DNA of 64,000 nt from Candidatus Hydrogenedentota bacterium (GCA_020848835.1 JADLHJ010000119.1:1-64000); one strand, 5' to 3'; counted from the first letter of the stretch, positions 9,355-18,801 are shown. Program-made: numbers and translations. The notes: generated by a model from the letters alone, not told the origin.

Positions 9355-9742
9355 CGGACCGGGACCTCCAATACAGACTGATAGGCACGCAGAAAAAACG
9401 CGCGTCAGCCCATTATGATTGCGTTTGAAGACCTAACACGATAACACACGCCAGAACAGCGCGGCAATTCTTCAACGCGTTTAACGCGTGCGGTTTAACA
9501 CCAAATCCGTCAAATGTGTACCCCTTGTTTCGCAAAAGCGCAGCCAGCGTTTCGTGTCTGCATTCATGCGGTCCGATGTGCAACACGATGGGCAAATTAA
9601 ACGAAGGACCGCCGAACGCCGAGCCGCTTGCTCAAGCAAGGGCCTGTCCGAGAGAGCGGCCCTTTTGGATCGGGAGAAGCTGGATCGAACAGAAAAGCGC
9701 CTACATTCATAAGGCCACCTGCGGCCTTTTACAGGGAATATA
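9355..9742. other. Intergenic region with two plus-strand hairpin/T-tract structures
   Basis: No convincing gene. Two terminator-like hairpins read on the plus strand: AAGGGCC (9638-9644) with GGCCCTT (9658-9664) then TT, and AAGGCC (9711-9716) with GGCCTT (9723-9728) then TT. A further palindrome, CTTGCT/AGCAAG, lies at 9627-9640. They could end a small RNA or shield the downstream promoter from read-through. A 60-codon minus frame at 9413-9595 has no ribosome site I can see. Confidence 0.4.
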
Positions 9743-9771
9743 TTGACAGTTTCAATCAGCCACTATATACT
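9743..9771 (+). promoter_or_regulatory. Sigma70-type promoter of the HDOD gene (leaderless)
   Basis: TTGACA at 9743-9748, a 17-base spacer, and TATACT at 9766-9771. The start point expected 6-8 bases later coincides with the ATG at 9778, and no Shine-Dalgarno sequence is present, so the transcript is probably leaderless. Confidence 0.85.
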
Positions 9772-9777
9772 GGCATC

Positions 9778-11187
9778 ATGAGTTCATTTGCTACAAAATA
9801 TAGTACTCATGCACCTTTTGACTTCGTACATGAACCACAAGATTCCGAGGCCGGCTTAGACCGCCGAAATATGCGGATTGGGGAACGCCTCGTTGATTCT
9901 GGCGTCATTTCACGCACGCAACTGGACGACGCGCTAGCCGCGCAAATGCGCCACGGCGGCAAGATTGCCAAGACCCTCATCAGCCTGGGGTACTTGGATA
10001 TACAAACCTTCATCCGGTTTGTCGCCCGGGAGGCAGGGGTCGGCATGATCGACCTACTAAATTATGACGTCAAAGATGAGTGTATCGATCTTCTCCCTCG
10101 CAACATGGCCGTCGAACACGAACTGCTTCCCGTCGAAAAGCTTGGCCCGGTGCTCACGGTAGCGATGGTTTGTCCGCTGAACACCAAGGCACTTTGGGAA
10201 GTCGAGAACCATACCGGCCTGAAGGCCCGGCCCGTGATGTGTACGCCGGAAGCCCTGTGGTACAGCATCAAGCGGCATTATCCCGGCGAGAGGCACACGG
10301 ACATCAAAGAGTCCGCGCCGAGCGACGACGAAAACTTGCTATGGCTCGAGCGTCAGTTCCTCGCGGCAAGTGTTGTTGGTCTCGTGCGCCGGACGGAATC
10401 GCTAGGCCGCATGTCGCGCACGCTCGATCGCCTGCGCGAGACCCTGCGCGACCCGCAGGCGTCCCCGAAATCCCTCATCGACGTTATCGGGCAGGATCCC
10501 GCGCTCAGCGCGCGGATTCTCGGAGTCGCGAACGGGGAGACCTTTGGATTCAAAGGCCGCGTCGATACGCTCGATCTCGCCATCCGGTTACTCGGCCCAC
10601 GCGAAGTCTTCCGCATGGCGGAATCAACGGAAATCTGGTTTGGCGAGAAGCACGACGAAGGGTTCGATATTGAGGCCTTCCGCGCTGACGCCATGTTTAC
10701 CTCGCGTGCCACGGAACGCATAATGGAAGCGATGGGCCATGGACACATTGCTGCCAGCAGGGCGGCGGGCCTGCTCTGTGATATTGGGCGCTTGGCGCTC
10801 ATCATGGTTGCGCCAAACCACTACAAGAAGATCGATCCGGATGCGAAAGGCTTCGACCTCATCGCCGCCGAACAACGCCATCTCGGTATCAGCCACCCGG
10901 AGGCCGGCTACATGCTCGCCGACCGCTGGGGCCTTCCGGCAGACATCACCGAGGCCATCCTGTTTCACCACGAACCCAAACGCGCAACGCGCGCGAAAGA
11001 ACTCGCGGCCGCAGTGGGTACTGCGCATCGCCTAGCCGATCTCGCCGGCGCGACGATCGACGACGGCCGGGCCGCCTTCCGGGATTGTCTGGATCTTCTC
11101 CAGACCGCCGGCCTCGAATTCAGCGCCTGCGTGCGCCTCATTACCGAGCTCAGCCACCTCCGCGACTGCAACGCCGCGGCCCACTAA
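9778..11187 (+). CDS. MshEN-HDOD signalling protein (probable c-di-GMP sensor)
   Basis: 469 residues. Residues about 30-140 match the N-terminal domain of type II/IV secretion ATPases (MshEN), with RIGERLVDSGVISRTQLDDA at 33-52 and a second half HGGKIAKTLISLGYLD. In other proteins this motif binds cyclic di-GMP. Residues about 195-420 form an HDOD domain (DPALSARILGVAN, then LGPREVFRMA and the later GLLCDIGRLALI). HDOD proteins act as non-enzymatic signalling modules. The upstream frame is open to 9628, but the ATG at 9778 sits exactly at the predicted transcription start. No ATPase domain is present, so it is not a secretion ATPase. The output partner is unknown. Confidence 0.88.
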   Translation: MSSFATKYSTHAPFDFVHEPQDSEAGLDRRNMRIGERLVDSGVISRTQLDDALAAQMRHGGKIAKTLISLGYLDIQTFIRFVAREAGVGMIDLLNYDVKDECIDLLPRNMAVEHELLPVEKLGPVLTVAMVCPLNTKALWEVENHTGLKARPVMCTPEALWYSIKRHYPGERHTDIKESAPSDDENLLWLERQFLAASVVGLVRRTESLGRMSRTLDRLRETLRDPQASPKSLIDVIGQDPALSARILGVANGETFGFKGRVDTLDLAIRLLGPREVFRMAESTEIWFGEKHDEGFDIEAFRADAMFTSRATERIMEAMGHGHIAASRAAGLLCDIGRLALIMVAPNHYKKIDPDAKGFDLIAAEQRHLGISHPEAGYMLADRWGLPADITEAILFHHEPKRATRAKELAAAVGTAHRLADLAGATIDDGRAAFRDCLDLLQTAGLEFSACVRLITELSHLRDCNAAAH

Positions 11188-11211
11188 AAGCCCCCGAATC
11201 CCGCACAAAAT

Positions 11212-11276
11212 TTGACTTGCCGGCGATACGCCTGTTACCTTTCCTTGTTTAGTACACCTAGCGCAAAACGTTAGGT
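11212..11276 (+). promoter_or_regulatory. Likely serA promoter and leader hairpin
   Basis: TTGACT at 11212-11217 is followed 17-18 bases later by TTACCTT as a weak -10. An 8-base-pair hairpin with one G-T pair (ACCTAGCG/CGTTAGGT, about 11256-11276) lies in the approximately 100-base leader. It does not match a riboswitch I know. Confidence 0.4.
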
Positions 11277-11345
11277 TTCGGGCCGATTCCTGCCTCAATT
11301 TCTGGGGGATTTCACAGCTAAGACGGCCCCGGAAGGGAAGCAACC

Positions 11346-12923
11346 ATGCCACGTATACTTGCGCTCGACGGTGTCAGCGAAGAAGGAATTACCATCCTTC
11401 GCGACGCCGGTTTCGAGGTCGATATCAAGCCAGCGCAGAAGCCCGCCGAACTGGCGGCGATCATCGGCGATTATGACGGTCTTATCGTCCGCAGCGCCAC
11501 GAAAGTAACCGCCGAAGCCATAGAGAAGGCCGGTAAGCTGAAGGTCATCGGCCGCGCCGGCGCCGGTACCGACAATGTAGACAAGGACGCTTCCACCAAG
11601 CGCGGCATCATCGTGATGAATGTGCCCGGCGGCAACACGATTTCCACCTGCGAACATACGTTTGCGCTGTTGTTCTCGCTGTGCCGCAACGTCCCCGCTG
11701 CGCACCAATCCATGATGGAAGGGCGCTGGGACCGCAAGAAATTCAACGGTACCGAACTCGCCGGAAAAACGATTGGCATCGTGGGGGCGGGGCGCATCGG
11801 CGGCGCGGTTGCCAAACGCGCGCAAGCTTTCGAGATGAAGGTGCTTGTATTCGATCCAATTCTCACCAAGCTAAAAGCGGAAGCACTGGGCGTCGAACTC
11901 GTATCGGTAGACGAACTCATCGAGCGGTCAGACTTTATTACGATTCACGCTCCAAAATCGGAGAAGACCAACAACCTGATTCGCGCGGAACACTTCGACA
12001 AAATGAAGCCGAACTGCCGCATTGTCAACTGCGCCCGCGGCGGTATTGTAAACGAGCAGGACCTCGCAAATGCATTGCGCGAAAAGAAGATTGCTGGCGC
12101 GGCGCTGGATGTTTACACAAGCGAGCCCTTGGAGAACAATCCGTTCCTCGGTCTCGATAATATCGTCACGACTCCGCACCTTGCCGCGTCCACTGACGAA
12201 GCGCAGTTGACCGTCTCTGTTGATATTGCCAAGCAGATTGTCGATTACCTCACGACGGGCGCAGTAGTGAATGCGGTGAACGTGCCCAGCATGGACGCGG
12301 AAACCGCGAAACAGTTGCAGCCTTCGCTGGTCCTCGCCGAACGCCTCGGCAAATTCGTCTCGCAATACATGGACGGACGGCCGACGGCATTGCAGATTGC
12401 GTACGATGGCGATCTCGTCGTGACCGATACCTACCCGATCACGGCCGCAATCCTCACGGGATTTCTTGCCCCGCTGGTAGAAACAGTAAACGCAGTCAGC
12501 GCGCCGCACTTGTTGAAAGAGTACGGCATAGAGTTCAGCGAAACGCGCAGCGCGGGGCATCCGGATTACGCGTTCCAGATCCGCGTGAAGGCCGTGACCG
12601 ACAAGGAATCGCACGAGATTGCCGCCACGCTATTCAACGGTAAAGAGCCGCGCATCTGCGGGATCGACGGCACGCGCGTAGATGTCGAACTCGTCTCCGG
12701 CATGGTCGTGTGCACCAACGAAGACAAACCGATGGTGCTGGGGCGTATCGCGTTGACGCTCGGCGAAGCAGGCGTAAACATCGCCAACTTGGCGCTGGGT
12801 CGCAAGACCGCAGGCGGGCATGCCACCACGGTTATCAATATTGATGGAAAAATGGATCGCTCCGTGCTCGAAACGCTGCGGAAAGTACCGCACGTGGTGG
12901 AAGCGCGGTTCGTGCAGGTTTAA
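11346..12923 (+). CDS. serA: D-3-phosphoglycerate dehydrogenase
   Basis: First step of serine synthesis: oxidises 3-phosphoglycerate to 3-phosphohydroxypyruvate with NAD+. At 525 residues it is the long form. The Rossmann motif GIVGAGRIGG is at 144-153, the active-site region NCARGGIVNE near 229, and the catalytic His in TPHLAAST. A regulatory substrate-binding-like insert (about 325-450) precedes the C-terminal ACT domain (VVCTNEDKPMVLGRIALTLG) that usually gives serine feedback. GGAAGGGAAG lies before the ATG. It is followed 58 bases later by icd on the same strand. Confidence 0.97.
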   Translation: MPRILALDGVSEEGITILRDAGFEVDIKPAQKPAELAAIIGDYDGLIVRSATKVTAEAIEKAGKLKVIGRAGAGTDNVDKDASTKRGIIVMNVPGGNTISTCEHTFALLFSLCRNVPAAHQSMMEGRWDRKKFNGTELAGKTIGIVGAGRIGGAVAKRAQAFEMKVLVFDPILTKLKAEALGVELVSVDELIERSDFITIHAPKSEKTNNLIRAEHFDKMKPNCRIVNCARGGIVNEQDLANALREKKIAGAALDVYTSEPLENNPFLGLDNIVTTPHLAASTDEAQLTVSVDIAKQIVDYLTTGAVVNAVNVPSMDAETAKQLQPSLVLAERLGKFVSQYMDGRPTALQIAYDGDLVVTDTYPITAAILTGFLAPLVETVNAVSAPHLLKEYGIEFSETRSAGHPDYAFQIRVKAVTDKESHEIAATLFNGKEPRICGIDGTRVDVELVSGMVVCTNEDKPMVLGRIALTLGEAGVNIANLALGRKTAGGHATTVINIDGKMDRSVLETLRKVPHVVEARFVQV

Positions 12924-12981
12924 GGGCTGTCGAGAATTCGTGTGCTAGGCGCGGCGCAAGACGCCAATTGAGAGGATGATC

Positions 12982-14226
12982 ATGCCAGATTTCAAGTTTA
13001 TCAAGGTCCCAGCGGGCGAGCGTATCGTCCTGAATGCGCAAGGCAAGTTGCAGACGCCCGACAAACCGATCGTCGCGTTCATCGAAGGTGACGGTACCGG
13101 GCCGGATATCTGGCGCGCATCGCAGGCAGTCTTCGACGCCGCGGTGAAGTTCTGCTACGGCGGCAGGAAAGAGATCGCGTGGATGGAAATCTACGCGGGC
13201 GAGAAGGCGCAGAATGTCTGCAATACCTATCTTCCCGATGAGACCCTCGAAGCGATCGAGTACTACAATGTTGCGATCAAAGGCCCGCTCACGACCCCGG
13301 TCGGGGGCGGCTTCCGCAGCCTGAACGTGTCGCTGCGTCAAAAACTTGACCTGTTCGCGTGCGTGCGGCCCGTGCGCTACTTCGACGGCGTGCCCAGCCC
13401 GGTGCGCGAGCCTGAGCACGTGGACATGATGATCTTCCGCGAAAACACGGAAGACGTGTACGCGGGGATGGAAGTAGAATCCGGTAGCGAACGTGCGACG
13501 AAACTGATCGCCTATCTCGAGAAAGAATTTGGCTGGTCAATCCGCCCGGATTCGGGCCTCGGCATCAAACCAATCAGTGTTCAGGGATCGAAACGCCTTA
13601 TTCGCGCCGCTTTGAACTACGCTGTCGAGCACAAGCGCAAGAGCGTCACGCTGGTGCACAAAGGCAACATCATGAAATACACCGAGGGCGCCTTCCGCAA
13701 GTGGGGCTACGACCTCGTGAAGGAAGAGTTCGCCGACGTTGCCGTGGGTTGGGACGATTGCGACGGAAAGCCCGGCGACAAGATTCTCGTGAAAGACACG
13801 ATTGCTGACATCTTCCTGCAACAGATTCTCACGCGTCCCACAGACTTCGACGTGGTCGCGACGATGAACCTCAACGGCGACTACATGAGCGACGCGTTGG
13901 CCGCACAGGTCGGCGGTATTGGCATCGCGCCGGGCGCGAACATCAACTACGAAACCGGCGTCGCGGTGTTCGAGGCTACGCACGGCACAGCGCCGAAGTA
14001 TGCCAACCTCGACAAAGTGAACCCGAGCAGCGTGATCCTCTCCGGTGTGATGATGTTCGAGCACATGGGATGGGTGGAAGTTGCCGAAGCCATCACGAAT
14101 GCGATGGTAAAGACAATTGGCCAGAAGAAGGTAACCTACGATTTTGCGCGCCTCATGACCGGCGCGACCGAGCTGAAGTGCAGCGAATTTGGCCAGGCGT
14201 TGATTAGTAATTTTGGCGCGAAGTAA
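12982..14226 (+). CDS. icd: NADP-dependent isocitrate dehydrogenase
   Basis: TCA-cycle enzyme, isocitrate to 2-oxoglutarate plus NADPH. It aligns closely by eye with E. coli Icd over its whole length: WMEIYAGEKA, IKGPLTTPVGGG, MNLNGDYMSDALAAQVGGIG and FEATHGTAPKYA are all present. The serine phosphorylated by AceK in E. coli is conserved (GGFRSLNV). Two in-frame ATGs occur, at 12976 and 12982; GAGG at 12972-12975 gives the better spacing to 12982. Length about 414 residues, normal for the family. Confidence 0.97.
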   Translation: MPDFKFIKVPAGERIVLNAQGKLQTPDKPIVAFIEGDGTGPDIWRASQAVFDAAVKFCYGGRKEIAWMEIYAGEKAQNVCNTYLPDETLEAIEYYNVAIKGPLTTPVGGGFRSLNVSLRQKLDLFACVRPVRYFDGVPSPVREPEHVDMMIFRENTEDVYAGMEVESGSERATKLIAYLEKEFGWSIRPDSGLGIKPISVQGSKRLIRAALNYAVEHKRKSVTLVHKGNIMKYTEGAFRKWGYDLVKEEFADVAVGWDDCDGKPGDKILVKDTIADIFLQQILTRPTDFDVVATMNLNGDYMSDALAAQVGGIGIAPGANINYETGVAVFEATHGTAPKYANLDKVNPSSVILSGVMMFEHMGWVEVAEAITNAMVKTIGQKKVTYDFARLMTGATELKCSEFGQALISNFGAK

Positions 14227-14244
14227 GGCGCAGGATGTCCGCGT

Positions 14245-14970
14245 ATGGGCGGCCCATTAGATCTTAACTCGGAAGAGGCGCGCGAGCGTCTCCTCCGAGT
14301 TTTTCGTCATGCGCAGGTTGGGCGTAGCGTCAGCAGCGTGACGCACGATCTGAACAACTATCTCGGCGCGATCATGGCCTACGCCGAGCTTGCGGGCATG
14401 GACAAAGGTATAAGCGCGGACACGGCGCGCATGCTCGGCGAAGTGGTGAACGCGGTGAAGAAATCGAGCGGGCTTGTCGCGAGCCTCACCGATGTCGCGC
14501 GCAAAGAAAAGCCCGACGTGCGGATCATGGATCCCGCGCAATTGGTCGAGCGCGTACTCGATCTTCGGCGCTACGATCTGCGCGTCGCGAATGTCACGCT
14601 TACCACGAACTACGATCCAAGTCTTCCATTGCTCTCCATCAACCTTCCGCGCTTGCAGCTTGCGATGATGTATATCGTCTCGAATGCAATCGAAGCATTG
14701 GACGGAACGGAACGCAAAAAACTTTCGGTAACGGTGCGCAAGACGGCCGAGGGCGTGGAGATTGCCTTCAAGGACAGCGGCGCACCAATACCGGATGAGA
14801 CACGCGCGGCGATCTTCGATCAATTCTATACCACGCGTGGCGTGGATCATTTGGGCTTGGGGTTGACGGTTGCCAGAGCGACGATTGTAGACCACGGCGG
14901 GACGCTGAATTACGATCCTGAAAATGGATTTGTGATCGCGCTGCCGTTGCGGACGAGTTACACGACGTAG
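14245..14970 (+). CDS. Sensorless histidine-kinase-like protein (HisKA-HATPase_c)
   Basis: 241 residues with no membrane segment or sensor domain. An H-box occurs early (SSVTHDLNNYLGAIMAYAEL), then the ATPase N-box (YIVSNAIEALDG), the G1 box (FKDSGAPIP), the F-box (IFDQFYTTR) and the G2 box (HLGLGLTVA). It therefore looks like a soluble two-component kinase core or a phosphotransfer protein. It begins 18 bases after icd and is likely co-transcribed with it. No response regulator is nearby, so its input and output are unknown. Confidence 0.85.
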   Translation: MGGPLDLNSEEARERLLRVFRHAQVGRSVSSVTHDLNNYLGAIMAYAELAGMDKGISADTARMLGEVVNAVKKSSGLVASLTDVARKEKPDVRIMDPAQLVERVLDLRRYDLRVANVTLTTNYDPSLPLLSINLPRLQLAMMYIVSNAIEALDGTERKKLSVTVRKTAEGVEIAFKDSGAPIPDETRAAIFDQFYTTRGVDHLGLGLTVARATIVDHGGTLNYDPENGFVIALPLRTSYTT

Positions 14971-14982
14971 CGCATCGCCTCG

Positions 14983-15900
14983 TTACATCTTCAGTAACGC
15001 GCTCAAATTCTTCAGCGTGTAGTCACCCGTAATCGTTATGCCTTCCGCCTTCTTGTTGCCCGCGAGCGTTGCGCCGCGATCGCCCGCGATACGCGAAAGT
15101 TCCCCGATGATGCCGCCGAGTGCGAAGTTCACTCCGGTGACTTGGCCTTCTTCCGCAGTTGGCTGGCAATCAACAATGATGTGAATTGCAAGCTCGTCGT
15201 CGCCCGTGAGATCGGTGTGGAGCGACATGGTGGCAATGGGTGCGATGGTTTTGCGCAACGATTCAGCCGGCATAGGGAGGGCGATGGTGCCTTGATTGGC
15301 GAACACGGAAATCACCGTAAACAAACTGCCATCGCGATTGTCGATGGACACTTCACCGAGATGTCCGCCTTCAAATGCTGGCAGGTTCGGCAATTGCACC
15401 GTGCCCCATTCGGATTTGATGAGGTTGGCAGTGGCGTCGTCAATATCCACAAATCCATCGAGCGACAGCACGCCGCGCGTGGATACGTCGAAGGTTTGTG
15501 ACGGCCAGGTGATGAACCCAATTTTTTGCGGGATCGCGTACGAATCAGCGGCCTGCGCAATGATCGGCGCGAGGCGCTGCGGGTTCAAAAACAGCTTGAT
15601 ATCGATGCGCCCGGTGCCGAGGTCGGGCGAAGCGAGCAGCGCGGCTTCGTAGGGGATCACGCGATCGAGGATCCACGGAGACGGCGCGCTGGCGCCAAGC
15701 AACTTGGATACAATCGGTCGCGCAAGTGCAGGCTTTGCAACCGCACGGATGCGCACGCCCGGGGTCATCAGCGTTTCGTGCGATATTTGCGGCCCGGCAA
15801 AGAGGAAATCGTATTTTGAGTTTACGTAGAACAACGCGATGGCGCAGATCACCAAAACAATGGCGAGCGCGATGCCCGCGAACTTGAGAAACTTCTTCAC
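14983..15900 (-). CDS. Membrane-anchored protein of unknown function
   Basis: 305 residues with a single N-terminal helix (about 8-26, GIALAIVLVICAIALFYVN). The rest is a soluble, presumably periplasmic region rich in beta-type sequence, with no Cys pair and no enzyme motif I recognise. A repeated theme of short hydrophobic stretches and Asp-rich turns (DGFVDIDDA, DLTGDDELAIHII) suggests a lipid- or envelope-associated fold, but this is inference. It ends the minus-strand group that begins with the Gfo/Idh/MocA gene, 62 bases after the small membrane protein. Confidence 0.75.
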   Translation of the reverse strand: MKKFLKFAGIALAIVLVICAIALFYVNSKYDFLFAGPQISHETLMTPGVRIRAVAKPALARPIVSKLLGASAPSPWILDRVIPYEAALLASPDLGTGRIDIKLFLNPQRLAPIIAQAADSYAIPQKIGFITWPSQTFDVSTRGVLSLDGFVDIDDATANLIKSEWGTVQLPNLPAFEGGHLGEVSIDNRDGSLFTVISVFANQGTIALPMPAESLRKTIAPIATMSLHTDLTGDDELAIHIIVDCQPTAEEGQVTGVNFALGGIIGELSRIAGDRGATLAGNKKAEGITITGDYTLKNLSALLKM

Positions 15901-15962
15901 GAAATTGGCTCCAATCTAAGTCTAAAACGAAACGAAAATCCTAAGAATTCCCTGCACCACTT

Positions 15963-16316
15963 TCAATTTGTATCGTCCGCTTTTCTCATCAGCAGGTAAA
16001 CGCAACACGGCACGACGACGAGATCGACGGCGACGTGAAATACGCTGAACGGATTGCGGTGAAGGTGTAAGAATCGCCACACGCCAAGCGCGCCGCCGAT
16101 GCTGGGCAGTATTGCTGTTAGCCATAGCGCGGCGCGCGCGCTGCTCCGCACCAAATACACGCCGAGCGCGAAATAGATTGCGCCGAAGATTGAGGCGCCC
16201 CACGCGGAATGGTTCTCCGGGTAGAAGTACAGTTGCACGACATGTGTCACGCCCGAGATGAGCATGAGCACGCCGGCGATTTGGCGCGGTATCGGGGATT
16301 TGCGCGATTCGATCAT
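15963..16316 (-). CDS. Small four-helix membrane protein
   Basis: 117 residues with four hydrophobic helices (GVLMLISGVTHVVQLYF, GASIFGAIYFALGVYLV, ALWLTAILPSIGGALGV, VAVDLVVVPCCVYLLM). I do not recognise the family. The ATG overlaps the TGA of the Gfo/Idh/MocA gene (ATGA), so it is translationally coupled to it. No catalytic residues can be proposed. Confidence 0.8.
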   Translation of the reverse strand: MIESRKSPIPRQIAGVLMLISGVTHVVQLYFYPENHSAWGASIFGAIYFALGVYLVRSSARAALWLTAILPSIGGALGVWRFLHLHRNPFSVFHVAVDLVVVPCCVYLLMRKADDTN

Positions 16317-17725
16317 GTCGCTGTTGGTTCTGGTTCCTGCGGCCAGCGCGAGGTGCGGTTCGGGCGTGGGTGTTTATTGAGGTACTTCTCCTTCGCGTTG
16401 TCCCAGAAGATGACCTTGTCTTGACGCCACGAGTCACAGCCCATCTTAGTGGCGGCCATTGCCCGGTAGGCCGTTTCCGGATTTAAGTGAACGTCGCCGC
16501 GTTCACGGCATGCTTTTAGGAAGTTGGTCATGTGATCGTCGCGCTGTTCTTTCTTCACGACGATTTCCGCGGCGCCGAACTCTTTCGTGAACCAATCGGC
16601 GAATTCCTTTTCCGCAGTCACCTGCATGCCTTCGTCGTGCGGGCGAATGGTTGCCTTGTGTCCGCGGATTACGATGGGATTGCCTTGCCGGTTTGCCATG
16701 CTCGATGTGAGCACCAGCGTGACATCCTCGGGATAGTCCAGTGTGACCATGAACGTATCCGGCACTTCGCGGTCGTCGTGTTGTACGTAGATGCCGCCAG
16801 CCGCGCTTGCCTTCTCGGGCGCGCTGACACCGAGCGCGAGGGTGAGCGGCGCGATGAGATGATAGAGCAAGTCGGTCGCGATGCCGCCGGAGTAGTCCCA
16901 GTATTTGCGGAACTGGAAGAAGCGCGCTTTTGAAAATGGACGTTTCTTCGCGGAACCGAGCCAGGTGTTCCAATCGATATAGTTCTCACCCGATCCCTTG
17001 TCGGGGCTAGCGCCGGGATCGATGGGCCAGTTCCACTCGCCGCCGCGATCGTTCGGGCCGCCCGCGGAATTGCGGCTGTAGTCGCCCTGCGCCCAGAGCA
17101 CTTTGCCGATGCCGCCTTTCTCGATGAACTTCTTCGCTTGCCAGAAGAAATCTTCGGAGGTGCGTTGCGCGCCGCACTGAAACACGCGCCCGGTCTCGTA
17201 GCAAACATCGCGCACTTGCACGGATTCCGGAATCGTCAGCGTGACGGGTTTCTGGCAATACACATCCTTGCCGGCCTTCATTGCGTCCATGCTGATCTGC
17301 GCGTGCCAATGGTCCGGCGTGGCGATGACGACCGCGTGAATGTCGTCGCGTTCGAGGACCTTCTTGTATTCGAAGTAGGTCTCGACGTCGCGGCCAACGA
17401 CATCTTTCACGCGCTGCTTGTTGCCATTCTGACGTTTGGCGTAGCAGTCGCAGATGGCGCGGATCTGCTGTTTCTCGCCGCCTTTTTCGCGGTCGAGCAA
17501 CTCGCCGACGTGTCCGCTGCCCATGCCGCCTACGCCGATCATACCGATGCCGATGACCTCGTCGGGCTTCAACAGTCGGCCCGTCTTGGGCGCGTGCGGA
17601 TCGGCCTTTTGCACGGTGCGCTTTGCGGCCGCCTCGTGCGCGGCTAGACCCATACCGACAACCGCCGCACCAAAGCCTGCGCGGCGGAAAAAGTCGCGGC
17701 GATCGAATTCACTGTGTTGCGACAT
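16313..17725 (-). CDS. Tat-exported Gfo/Idh/MocA-family oxidoreductase
   Basis: NAD(P)-dependent sugar or inositol dehydrogenase-like protein, 470 residues. The chosen ATG at 17725 has GAGGAGGGG upstream and opens a twin-arginine signal (DRRDFFRRAGFGAAVVGMG). The open frame continues to 17923 through a dispersed repeat and is not believable there. The Rossmann motif GMIGVGGMGSGH follows the signal. The family's catalytic EKP motif appears as YCQKPVTL, with Gln for Glu. Such Tat-exported members are abundant in planctomycete-like bacteria and often act on unusual sugars; the substrate is unknown. Coupled to the downstream small membrane protein. Confidence 0.92.
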   Translation of the reverse strand: MSQHSEFDRRDFFRRAGFGAAVVGMGLAAHEAAAKRTVQKADPHAPKTGRLLKPDEVIGIGMIGVGGMGSGHVGELLDREKGGEKQQIRAICDCYAKRQNGNKQRVKDVVGRDVETYFEYKKVLERDDIHAVVIATPDHWHAQISMDAMKAGKDVYCQKPVTLTIPESVQVRDVCYETGRVFQCGAQRTSEDFFWQAKKFIEKGGIGKVLWAQGDYSRNSAGGPNDRGGEWNWPIDPGASPDKGSGENYIDWNTWLGSAKKRPFSKARFFQFRKYWDYSGGIATDLLYHLIAPLTLALGVSAPEKASAAGGIYVQHDDREVPDTFMVTLDYPEDVTLVLTSSMANRQGNPIVIRGHKATIRPHDEGMQVTAEKEFADWFTKEFGAAEIVVKKEQRDDHMTNFLKACRERGDVHLNPETAYRAMAATKMGCDSWRQDKVIFWDNAKEKYLNKHPRPNRTSRWPQEPEPTAT

Positions 17726-17806
17726 GATGCACCCCTCCTCGCGTACGCGAGCGTTTCGTAGACCCCGGTGGGAGTATACGCCGCACACGCGAGGATGTGC
17801 ATCCAT

Positions 17807-17876
17807 ACATAAGCCCAGGGCGTTGCACTCCTGTAAACCACGGAGACACGGAGGGCACGGAGAAGTGTTCGCAGAT
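17807..17876 (+). repeat. Dispersed repeat (CCACGGAGACACGGAG type), copy A
   Basis: About 70 bases from ACATAAGCCCAGGGCGTTGC through ACCACGGAGACACGGAG to GTTCGCAGAT. It matches copy B at 18257-18323 with a few substitutions. Confidence 0.85.
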
Positions 17877-18256
17877 CCTCCTTTGCTGAAGCTACGGAGG
17901 ACGAGAGGGGATTTGGGAAACAAGGGTCGGACAGGAGGAGGCGGACGAAAAGCATCTGCGAATTAAGCCGTCATTGGTTGACAAGCTGCTCTTGATCGTA
18001 GTACCCGCATGCGAAACGACCTCTGTTTGATTGACAGATTGAATTTAAATTGAGAATTTTTTGCTGTTGCCGAGTGCCGACGTCGGTTTGGGAAACAAGG
18101 GGTCGGGAAGTGAATGTGGTGAGAAGGCGCGAAGAGAATACAGTGGAACAATAGAACGCGGATGATGCGGATCGGGCGGACTGACACGGATCGGATGTCG
18201 GAGGGGGGCGGCGCGGGTTTTGTTTTAGGGGTGGGCGCTGCCGGTATCTCTTACTT

Positions 18257-18323
18257 ATATGCCCACGGCGTTGCACTTTTGTAAACCACGGAGACACGGA
18301 GGACACGGAGCGTTGTCTGCGGA
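18257..18323 (+). repeat. Dispersed repeat (CCACGGAGACACGGAG type), copy B
   Basis: Second copy of the module at 17807-17876. Both are followed, 280-170 bases later, by a related GAAACGCGGATGA/GATGCGGATCGG module (near 18150 and 18428), so the longer region seems to be a duplicated composite unit. Confidence 0.85.
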
Positions 18324-18801
18324 TTTGGCGAATGGATGCAAATTGTGACTTTGGGAATCAAGGGGTGCTTGGTTGACTGGAGTGGGTAAGGTGGTGGCGT
18401 GAAGGTGCGAATCAAATACAGAGCAATGAAACGCGGATGACACGAATTGGGCGGATTTGCGCGGACCGGATGCCGGGGGCGAAGGCGACTGTACGAGCCA
18501 CGAGAGAACGCACAAAAACGCCAAGAAGAATTTTTCCACAGATTGCACAGATGACACAGATGGGTGATGGTGGGGCGGTTTTGCCAAAACCGCCGTGTTG
18601 TGGGATGGGGGATATGATGGGGCGGGAATCGGCCGCTTTGGCGAAGCGTCCCTACCTTGGAAGTGCGTTTTGGGAGGAGGTTGTTGGGGCGAGGTTTCAG
18701 GGTAGAGGGGTTTTGGCGGGACCGGCGGGGTGGGTTGGTTTGGGGAGCGGGGGATGGGGTTGTGGGTGGATGCGGCGGGTTGGTCTGTCCGCAGGGTTTC
18801 C

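Noticed and set aside
9413..9595. 60-codon minus-strand frame
   Set aside because: No ribosome site or promoter, no known motif, and plus-strand hairpins nearby suggest a non-coding region.
17726..17923. N-terminal extension of the Gfo/Idh/MocA protein
   Set aside because: It would place 66 residues, encoded partly by a dispersed repeat, ahead of the Tat signal; the ATG at 17725 has an excellent ribosome site.
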